DNA from: DATFVA01 sp963815785 | Lineage (GTDB): Bacteria; Bacteroidota; Ignavibacteria; Ignavibacteriales; Ignavibacteriaceae | DNA length: 64,000 bases | Reading direction: 5' to 3' | Assembly: GCA_963815785.1 (NCBI GenBank) | Contig: CAWFHZ010000016.1 | Coordinates: forward strand, 48,304-112,303 | Shown here: one piece after another, positions 57,496-64,000 of the stretch | Numbering within the stretch: the stretch's first letter is position 1 | How the letters are laid out: the number at the start of each line of letters is the position of its first letter | Translations under genes and position numbers: made by a program | The notes under the pieces: generated by a model | What the model was told of the DNA's origin: nothing | The model's input: the letters and a program-made list of their open reading frames with translations, nothing else | Databases searched by the model: none

Positions 57496-58629
57496 TTGAA
57501 GAAGGCGGAAGATACTTTTAATAAATTATATGAGTACCTGAAGCAGGAGGAATTTAAAGGCTGGGATCCTTATGACGGATTAAATTCGCCTTTAATACAA
57601 AAGACATTTTTAAAGAGAAATTATGTTGTAAAATTAATATTCATCCAGCTATTCAAGAAAAACCCGCTGAACCTGAGGAAACTTTTTTTAATAAATAAAG
57701 AATACAATCCCAAAGGATTAGGTCTTTTTATAACTGCATTCTGCAACCTTTACTCTCAAACCAAAAAAGAAGAATACATAAAACAGATAAAACTGCTGGC
57801 GGATGAAGTCCTCAAATTAAAATCGCACGGATATTCGGGTGATTGCTGGGGTTATAATTTTGACTGGCAGGCACGGGATTTTTTCTTCCCAAAATATTCT
57901 CCAACTGTAGTTGCTACATCATTTGTTGCAGACTCATTATTCAATGCATATGAACTAACTAATGAACAAAGATATCTTGATTCAGCTTTAAGCTCTGCTG
58001 ATTTTGTGATAAACGACCTGAAAAGAAGTAAAGTAAAAGAGGGGTTTATATTTTCTTATTCGCCTTTTGATGACAGAAAAGTTTACAATGCATCACTACT
58101 GGGAAGCAGGCTCTTGGCATGTGCATACCATTATACAGGCAAACAAAAATATTACGATGATACAATTGATTCTGTTAATGCCTGTATTGCTGCTCAAAAT
58201 AAAGACGGGTCCTGGTATTATGGTGAGCCCGGATTTCAGAAATGGGTAGATAGTTTCCATACGGGGTATAACCTTGAATGTTTAACTGATGTTGTGAGAT
58301 ACACCGGGAAAAAAGATTTTGAAGAAAGTATTTCAGCAGGTTATAATTATTATATGAAACATTTTTTTACCGATGACGGGATACCCAAATATTACAATGA
58401 TAAGATTTACCCGGTAGATATACATGCACCTGCACAAATGATTGTAACAGCTTATAAGATGGAAAAGATGAATGAGCACAAAGGACTTATAGACAAGGTT
58501 CTCAACTGGACGATTGACAATATGTTCGACAAAAAGAAAGGATACTTTTATTATCAGAAAAATCCATATTATAAAGTTAAAATACCTTATATGCAGCTGG
58601 GCACAGGCATGGATGTTTTATTCGCTTAG
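57496..58629 (+). CDS. (alpha/alpha)6-barrel type protein, possible glycosidase or epimerase
   Basis: A 377-residue protein starting with TTG, 2 bp after the oxidoreductase stop. It is built of repeated helix pairs with aromatic turns (SGDCWGYNFDWQARDFFFP, YDDTIDSVNACIAAQNKDGS, WYYGEPGFQKWVDSFHTGYN), the usual look of six-hairpin glycosidases and related epimerases or lyases. Close relatives are often mislabelled as delta-aminolevulinic acid dehydratase. No signal peptide, so it acts in the cytoplasm, possibly on a lipid-linked or nucleotide sugar together with the oxidoreductase. The exact reaction is unknown. Confidence 0.7.
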   Translation: MKKAEDTFNKLYEYLKQEEFKGWDPYDGLNSPLIQKTFLKRNYVVKLIFIQLFKKNPLNLRKLFLINKEYNPKGLGLFITAFCNLYSQTKKEEYIKQIKLLADEVLKLKSHGYSGDCWGYNFDWQARDFFFPKYSPTVVATSFVADSLFNAYELTNEQRYLDSALSSADFVINDLKRSKVKEGFIFSYSPFDDRKVYNASLLGSRLLACAYHYTGKQKYYDDTIDSVNACIAAQNKDGSWYYGEPGFQKWVDSFHTGYNLECLTDVVRYTGKKDFEESISAGYNYYMKHFFTDDGIPKYYNDKIYPVDIHAPAQMIVTAYKMEKMNEHKGLIDKVLNWTIDNMFDKKKGYFYYQKNPYYKVKIPYMQLGTGMDVLFA

Positions 58630-58656
58630 TTATTATTTATTATCAGAAAAAGATTA

Positions 58657-59364
58657 ATGAAGACTGCTCCGGTTAAATTAAAAAATATATTTGTATATCC
58701 TTTTAACTCGAAAGAAGAACTGATTAAAGATACGTCTGAATGCAAAAAAATTTTAATAGCCGTTAACGCAGAAAAAATTCTTAAAGAAAAAGATGCAAAA
58801 CTAATTGAGATAATAAATAATAATATAGGTTATGCTGACGGTACAGGGGCAGTAATGGCAGTTAAACAAAAGGGTGCGGCAGATGCCGTTAAGATACCCG
58901 GTGTTGAACTCTGGCTTGATATAATAAAAGCCTTCAGAGAAACAAAAAGTTTTTTTCTTATAGGCAGTACCGATAATGTTATTAATCGCACAGTAAAAAA
59001 ATTAAAATCAGATTTCCCGGGTATAAACATTTCAGGTTTCAGAAACGGGTACCTTAAAAGTGAAGTTGAACGAGAGATGCTTTTCGGAGAATTGACGGAT
59101 AAAAAACCTGATATAGTATTTGTGGCAATGGGTTCACCAAAGCAGGAATACTTTATGCAGGAACTATGTACCCGGCATCCTGCAATGTATATGGGGCTGG
59201 GAGGAAGTTTTGATATTTATTGCGGTAATAAGAAAAGAGCGCCTGCAATCTTTATAAAGACAGGATTTGAATGGATGTACCGTTTAATTAAGGAGCCCAC
59301 AAGATTTAAGCGCCAGGTAGTTCTGGTGAAATTTTTTATTTTGCTGGTATTGAAAAAAATATGA
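58657..59364 (+). CDS. WecG/TagA/CpsF family glycosyltransferase
   Basis: A 235-residue member of GT26. NNIGYADGTGAVMAVKQKG holds the conserved catalytic Asp at about residue 61, FFLIGSTDNVINRTVKKLKS follows, and FVAMGSPKQEYFMQELC at about 156-172 is the family signature. AMYMGLGGSFDIYCGNKKRA and GFEWMYRLIKEPTRFKRQ complete the family motifs, including the C-terminal membrane-association region. Members add ManNAc (TagA) or ManNAcA (WecG) to undecaprenyl-PP-GlcNAc. A UDP-ManNAc-forming epimerase (37793) and a WecA-like enzyme (61368) are in the window, which favours a TagA-like reaction. The stop overlaps the start of the Wzi-like gene. Confidence 0.92.
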   Translation: MKTAPVKLKNIFVYPFNSKEELIKDTSECKKILIAVNAEKILKEKDAKLIEIINNNIGYADGTGAVMAVKQKGAADAVKIPGVELWLDIIKAFRETKSFFLIGSTDNVINRTVKKLKSDFPGINISGFRNGYLKSEVEREMLFGELTDKKPDIVFVAMGSPKQEYFMQELCTRHPAMYMGLGGSFDIYCGNKKRAPAIFIKTGFEWMYRLIKEPTRFKRQVVLVKFFILLVLKKI

Positions 59365-61023
59365 AGAAAATAAAATTGAAAATATTAATGGTTTTATTGG
59401 TTGGGTCAGTAGTGCCTGGTCTATTTGCTCAAACAGTTTATGAACCTGTGACAAGCACCGGGATATACAATTTTATAGAACGGCTTGCAGACAAAGGATA
59501 CATAGATTTTTTTGATGACATACGTCCCGCAACAAGATTAACAATTGCTGCGAAGCTTCTCGCACTGGATAAACAAAAAGAAAAACTTACAGAGACAGAA
59601 ACAGAAAGACTCAGCTTTTATTCGAAGGAATACTCATTTGAAATAAAATATTTGAACAAGGATACGAGTGAAGTTTCTGCATTTTTAAAGGGCGGAACGG
59701 ATGAACGATTTAACTTCTATAAATTTTATAAACCGATATTTACTTTTACGGCTGACCCCGTGTTTGGAGTAAGTTATGATTTCTCAAAGAAGAATTATCA
59801 CCAGTTCACCGGTATTGAAATGCAGGGCAGGATAAGCGATAACTGGGGGTATTATTTTAATTACAGGGATAACCTTGAGAGAGGTGATAACTTAGACAGA
59901 AATAAAAGTTTTTCTCCTGTTACAGGTGTAATAATTTCGAAAGCGACAAATAATAAAATAGAGTATTCTGAAACACGCGGCGGTATTTCATACGGCTGGG
60001 ACTGGGGAATGATTACAGCGGCTAAGGATTTTATTAATATCGGTTCAAGTCTTCAATCCTCCGTAATACTCTCAGATAAAGCGCCTAGTTTTCCTTATCT
60101 TCATCTGGAAATACATCCGGTAGATTGGTTCAGGTATGATTTCATTACATGGATGGCTTAGATCAAACCTTATAGATTCCTCTTCTATCAGGTATTCAGG
60201 GGTAACTTCCACATTAGAAAACAGGTCGAAAGACTATTCGAGTCTAAATAAATATTATGCAGGTCATTCATTATCCATTAAGCCATTGGCTAACTGGTGG
60301 CTTACATTAGGCGAATCCATTATTTACGGTCCGGATATAGATTACATTTATTTCCTTCCGGTTTTCTTCAGGCTTGCAGATCATTACCATATTATGGGTG
60401 GATACGATACCGGCGGGAATTCACAGATATACTTTAATACTTCATATTTATGGGATGCAATAAAAACTAAATTATATTTTTCAGCCTATATAGATGAAAT
60501 GTCACCTGAAAGTTTGCTCAGCGGGGGCAAAAATGCACAGGTATATGCGGTAACGCTTGGCGGTAATTTTACTAATCCATTATGGAAGAATAATTATTTT
60601 ACTTTAGAATATACCGCAATAAGACCATACAATTATATGAACGGGGATCCTCTTGATACTTACGAAAGTGCCGGCTACCAGATGGGGCACTGGATAGGTA
60701 CTAATGCTGTTCAGTTATATGCTTCCATTGAACAGTACCTTCCCTATATGATAAATGTAAAAGCTGATTTCAATTATGTTATTAAGGGACAAAAGGAAAA
60801 TATAAACGATTACTATGACAAGATTACATCAACATATCCTTTGTTAGCAGGTGATAACAGTTATTATTCACAATTCGGTTTCAGCTTATCATACCAGCCG
60901 TTAAATGATCTGTCCTTCAGTATGGATTTTAGTTATATCAACGTGGCAAGCGGAAGATTTGAGAAGGAGTATAATATCGATAAGGGTCTTACATTTCAAA
61001 CTGCAGTCAGTTACGGGTTTTAA
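59361..61023 (+). pseudogene. Wzi-like outer-membrane capsule assembly protein, one frameshift
   Basis: Signal peptide (ILMVLLVGSVVPGLFAQ) then a short helical region (VTSTGIYNFIERLADKGYID) and the beta-barrel typical of the capsule-assembly Wzi family. Piece 1 is 59361-60161; the second frame, with its first ATG at 60136, carries on with HGWLRSNLIDSSSIRYSG and LSIKPLANWWLTLGESIIYG to 61023. One extra A at about 60148 (RYDFI|HGWL) explains the break. The ATG overlaps the stop of the TagA-like gene (ATGA). In E. coli, Wzi anchors capsule at the surface. Whether the gene is really broken in the organism needs read evidence. Confidence 0.8.
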
Positions 61024-61367
61024 ATTTTGATTAGGAAAAAATACCAGGAATTGATAATCAGAGATTAATCTATTTCTTTTTTTCATTCTATTATTCTTGC
61101 TCTTAGTTCTGCTCCTATTCTCACCTCTTTTCCAAATCTAAATTCTTATCCAAAAATCTTCAATCGATTAACATAATTTCCGATTCAGATCAGCTTTTGT
61201 ATCTCATTACTGAAAGCACTAAATTTATTATTAAATTTGTTTGTTTTTTGGCATTAATTGGTGGTATCCTTTTTGCTTTTTTAATAGTGATTTTTTTAAT
61301 TTTGAAAGAATTATCCCAAATGATAATTAACCAGGAGCAATGAATTGAACCCTAAGGGGCTTATTAA
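61024..61367. other. Intergenic region before the WecA-like gene
   Basis: No gene is seen in 344 bp. The sequence is AT-rich and pyrimidine-rich on the plus strand near 61.08-61.15 kb. AAGGGGC at 61350-61356, about 11 bp before the ATG at 61368, can serve as ribosome binding site. Confidence 0.4.
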
Positions 61368-63032
61368 ATGATTTATATACTGATTTTCTTTACCAGCTTA
61401 ACATTAACTATCTTTTCTCTTCCGTATGTAATTAATATTCTCAAAAAGCTTGAAATAGTAGATAAACCCGGCGGCAGAAAAATGCACACAGAGCCCATCC
61501 CGCTTATGGGAGGTATTGTAATCTATGCCGTTACGTTTATTATTCTTTTCAGCTTTCTTCCCGACCTTAATATGATAAGGCTTATAATTATTTCGTCAAC
61601 TCTGCTGCTGATTTGCGGAATGATTGATGATCGGACCGGGCTTGGCTGGAAAAGAAAATTTGTAATTCAATTTGCTGCGGCTACATCTGCAGTCATATTT
61701 CTCATACCAAAGTTTGAAACAATCAGATTTTTTACTTTTATTATTCCGGCACCCTGGAGTTATATACTTCTGGTTGTATTTATCGTAGGCGCAGTAAATT
61801 CAATAAACCTTATGGATGGGATTGACGGACTCGTTACCGGTTTTTCCCTGATTGTCTTTTTTATGATTTTCTGGCTGGCTTACCTTGCCAACAATTATTT
61901 TCTTTTGATCATGTGTTCTGCTTTGATTGGCAGTACACTGGGGTTTCTGAAATTTAATGCTTTCCCTGCCAGGATTTTCCTGGGAGATACGGGATCTCTC
62001 GTCCTCGGGATGTTCATTGTATTTGCCGCATTGTTAATCACCCCTGATTTCAGCGGTGATCGTTCGCTAAGTCTCACTTTCCCGATTATTCTTCTCGGTC
62101 TCCCTTTAATTGATACACTTAAGGTTATGTCAATACGCCTCTGGAATAAGAGGAGTCCTTTTATGCCTGACAGGAATCACTTCCATCATGTTCTGATTGA
62201 AAACAACATTAACCATAAATACGTGGTTTTTATTCTGCAGATGGTTTCTATCCTCTTTATTCTGCTTGCTTATAACTATATGGTTGTATCGAGGGTTATT
62301 CCGCTTATTCTATTCGTACTACTGGGGGGTGGTCTTTTATTAATGCAGCCCTTGGTGTCGCGGCTTTCCCGAATAAACATTTTCAGTGTAAATTTTACAA
62401 AAATTGTAAACAAAGTACCGGTTGCTTATTTAACTATCTATAAAAAATTTCTTATACCTTTATCAGTATTTACTGCTGCGATTCTTGTTACATTCCTTAT
62501 CCCGGGACATTCCGGTCTACCTGTACATACAAAGCTTATTCTCATAGGTGCCTGTACCTCTTTGTTTTTTATCTCGCATTACCAGTTTATAAAACACGGG
62601 GTATTCAGTGAAACATATGTGCTTATAAACCTTCTTATTTTTACCTCTGTTGCAAGTATTTCCTCACCTCTAATTAGTCTGTTTCCATTTTCACCCGAAG
62701 CGAGCCTGCTTATTGTAAGATTCAGCAATTTTTTCCTGTTTTTCTTTATAGTGTTTTTTCTCTTAACAAGGGAAAAGTTGTTTGCTCTTCGTCCGGCTTT
62801 TTTATCGGGTATGGATCTGATTATTCTTGTTCTGATTTTTCTGATGACCGTAGTTCAGAATTTTGTTCAAAAAGCCGGTTTCGATTTTATTGGTATCAAC
62901 CTCATAATAGGTTTCGGGATATACTTGTGGTACAAAATTATTCTTAACTGGAAAACAAACTTCGGTATCTATCTTTTTTACTTCTCGTTCTTTTTGCCAA
63001 TAGGTTCTTTGCTCATATTAATTATTAGTTGA
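61368..63032 (+). CDS. WecA/TagO-like undecaprenyl-phosphate GlcNAc-1-phosphate transferase with extra C-terminal membrane domain
   Basis: A 554-residue membrane protein. The first 330 residues are a polyprenyl-phosphate transferase of the MraY/WecA family: KPGGRKMHTEPIPLMGG, MIDDRTGLGWKRKF (Asp pair), VNSINLMDGIDGLVTG (catalytic motif), FLGDTGSLVLGMF and MPDRNHFHHVL (His motif). Residues about 335-554 add roughly six more hydrophobic helices (for example LSVFTAAILVTFLIPG, FFLFFFIVFFLLTREKLF) that are absent from short WecA proteins of about 350 residues. It would start repeat-unit synthesis on the lipid carrier. A separate transcript from the rest is possible. Confidence 0.88.
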   Translation: MIYILIFFTSLTLTIFSLPYVINILKKLEIVDKPGGRKMHTEPIPLMGGIVIYAVTFIILFSFLPDLNMIRLIIISSTLLLICGMIDDRTGLGWKRKFVIQFAAATSAVIFLIPKFETIRFFTFIIPAPWSYILLVVFIVGAVNSINLMDGIDGLVTGFSLIVFFMIFWLAYLANNYFLLIMCSALIGSTLGFLKFNAFPARIFLGDTGSLVLGMFIVFAALLITPDFSGDRSLSLTFPIILLGLPLIDTLKVMSIRLWNKRSPFMPDRNHFHHVLIENNINHKYVVFILQMVSILFILLAYNYMVVSRVIPLILFVLLGGGLLLMQPLVSRLSRINIFSVNFTKIVNKVPVAYLTIYKKFLIPLSVFTAAILVTFLIPGHSGLPVHTKLILIGACTSLFFISHYQFIKHGVFSETYVLINLLIFTSVASISSPLISLFPFSPEASLLIVRFSNFFLFFFIVFFLLTREKLFALRPAFLSGMDLIILVLIFLMTVVQNFVQKAGFDFIGINLIIGFGIYLWYKIILNWKTNFGIYLFYFSFFLPIGSLLILIIS

Positions 63033-63142
63033 AGTTAGGTTTTATATTTTATAGTGTGTCTCCTCACTCAGGTTTTAATCCCCGCCTGTTTTAGGATTCC
63101 CATCTACAATTTAACGTCTTCGATAATCTATCTGCTAATTCT

Positions 63143-63538
63143 TCAATCAGGGTTCACATTTATTTCTACTCTTGTAACGTCTCCCTCATTGTTCAAGGAA
63201 ATAACAATATTCTTTACATCAACCTTAAAAATATCTCCAAGTCTTTTAAAAGATTTTTCTACAAATTTATCTCTGACCTCAGCCTTATAATTTTTTAGAG
63301 TATCGGCCCTGTTTATGTTCATTGCAATATTATTTATCAGCTGTTTGTTATTCCTGGCAATTTTCTCTGCAAGTTTTGTGGTGAGATATTCTTTTGCGTA
63401 ATCAATTTCCTTTTTGTATTCCCTGCTCCATTTTATAAGCGTGGGTTTGCTCACTTTCAGCACTTCTGCTATTTCATCAAAAGTGTTCCCTTCAGTTCTC
63501 AGCTCAATGAACCTTTCAATTGTTTTTCTACTTATCAT
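63143..63538 (-). CDS. Helix-turn-helix protein (terminase-small-subunit-like or regulator)
   Basis: A 131-residue basic protein. Residues 1-45 form a helix-turn-helix (TIERFIELRTEGNTFDEIAE, VLKVSKPTLIKWSREY) of the kind seen in small phage terminases and HTH_7-type regulators. The rest is helical with a basic middle (LAEKIARNNKQLINNIAMNI) and ends in a short strand-like segment (VTRVEINVNPD). No other phage gene is present, so a DNA-binding regulator or relic is more likely than a terminase. Gene context gives no target. Confidence 0.65.
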   Translation of the reverse strand: MISRKTIERFIELRTEGNTFDEIAEVLKVSKPTLIKWSREYKKEIDYAKEYLTTKLAEKIARNNKQLINNIAMNINRADTLKNYKAEVRDKFVEKSFKRLGDIFKVDVKNIVISLNNEGDVTRVEINVNPD

Positions 63539-64000
63539 TTATTCCTCCCTTTTGTAATCCTTCTTTAAAAATAATTAACAATTAGTAAATTCCTTTTTAG
63601 AAAAGTTTTTATTAAGTAAAATTATCAGTGATATTGTCAAAAAAATGTACAGGTCCGGTTAAATACCCGGGTACCTTTTTCACTGTTAAGTTAATAAATA
63701 GTAAACTTTTATCAACTAAACAATTGTTTTTTAGTCATATTCAAATAATACCTTTAAAAAAATCTCAATCTATTTCTGCGTCGCCCGAATTAATCTCCGC
63801 TCTCTTACTCACTTCATCCATCTCAGCAAAGGCTGATCCGCCGATGGCGGAATCCATCTCAGCCAAAGGCTGATCCGCCGATGGCGGAATCCATCTCAGC
63901 CAAAGGCTGACCCGCCGAAGGCGGAATCTATCATGCATTCACTTTGTGCTTAAGAACACTTGCTGAAAAAAGAGCACTTTTTATATTCCACCTGATATTT
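63539..64000. other. Non-coding 3' end of the window
   Basis: No gene is supported here. The first 280 bp are AT-rich and should hold the promoter of the minus-strand HTH gene; the tandem repeat at 63820-63929 follows. The remaining bases are cut by the window end. Confidence 0.4.
63820..63929. repeat. 37-bp tandem repeat, three copies
   Basis: Copies at 63820-63855 (one base shorter), 63856-63892 and 63893-63929. The unit starts ATCTCAGCCAAAGGCTGATC and ends GATGGCGGAATCC, and contains two small palindromes: AGCC-AAA-GGCT and TCCGCC-GAT-GGCGGA. The third copy has a few changes (CCCGCCGAAGGCGG). An inverted partial copy is at 41905-41928. Confidence 0.8.

Noticed and set aside
63143..63538. 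HTH protein as evidence for a prophage
   Set aside because: It resembles small terminases only in its HTH part, and no portal, capsid, large terminase or integrase gene is present nearby.
63820..63929. Three evenly spaced repeats, considered as a small CRISPR array
   Set aside because: The copies are directly joined with no spacers and no cas gene is nearby; it is a tandem repeat.
1..64000. tRNA, rRNA or known riboswitch
   Set aside because: No cloverleaf with a conserved T-loop and no rRNA-like sequence was recognised by reading; short matches to GTTCGAATC-like strings fall in the TCATTTCGA repeats.

Overview
The window looks like a chromosomal stretch of an AT-rich, Gram-negative member of the Bacteroidota/Ignavibacteriota (FCB) group. 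The pointers are a Por-type (T9SS) C-terminal sorting signal with the SQNYPNPFNPTT motif at 27.1-28.2 kb, a TonB-dependent receptor, an AraC-tailed hybrid two-component sensor with Reg_prop and Y_Y_Y domains, an array of DUF6090 proteins, and lipoproteins. No tRNA, rRNA, CRISPR array, transposase or phage module was recognised. The organism assignment is inference from protein families, not from a marker gene.

Layout. (1) 1-4.0 kb: 3' end of an ECF sigma factor of the kind paired with Ser/Thr kinases, then a kinase-TPR protein and an AlkZ-like winged-helix protein in one tight operon. (2) 4.2-8.3 kb: a hybrid histidine kinase/AraC regulator with one frameshift. (3) 8.8-10.9 kb: small secreted or lipid-anchored proteins, two of them NTF2/SnoaL-like, one with an in-frame stop. 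(4) 10.9-15.5 kb: six consecutive DUF6090 paralogues with a nearly invariant membrane-anchor N-terminus and divergent C-termini; the first two carry frameshifts. (5) 15.6-26.9 kb: a very long soluble sensor kinase with nine homologous sensory modules, a second propeller-type sensor kinase sharing the same kinase core, a CheY-like receiver and a receiver-SpoIIE (PP2C-like) phosphatase. Both kinases are heavily disrupted. (6) 27-37.5 kb: T9SS cargo protein, TonB receptor with a companion protein, CDF-like transporter, LemA/DUF2207 pair, hypothetical protein, lipocalin. (7) 37.8-46.3 kb: wecB, two envelope proteins and a HepT/MntA (type VII) toxin-antitoxin pair, separated by four islands of dispersed short repeats. 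(8) 46.6-63.0 kb: a surface-polysaccharide locus with acyltransferases, FkbM methyltransferase, Wzx flippase, Wzy-like polymerase, four glycosyltransferases, a bi-domain oxidoreductase, an (alpha/alpha)6-type protein, a TagA/WecG glycosyltransferase, a Wzi-like outer-membrane protein (frameshifted) and a WecA/TagO-like priming transferase. The window ends with an HTH protein and a 37-bp tandem repeat.

How the parts fit. WecA-like (61.4 kb), WecB (37.8 kb) and TagA-like (58.7 kb) together would make undecaprenyl-PP-GlcNAc-ManNAc, a plausible primer for the polysaccharide flipped by Wzx and joined by Wzy. The kinases at 15.6-25.3 kb have no output domain of their own and would be expected to signal through the two receiver proteins just downstream.

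Most striking are the repeat islands. They hold several families of short palindromic elements: hairpins with different stems but the same TTTA loop, and palindromes sitting inside one copy of a longer repeat but absent from its sister copies (filled and empty sites). The six-gene DUF6090 array and the nine-module kinase are the best candidates for a poorly described signalling system. The many frameshifts between 10.8 and 25.3 kb may be real decay or local consensus error; only read-level data can decide.
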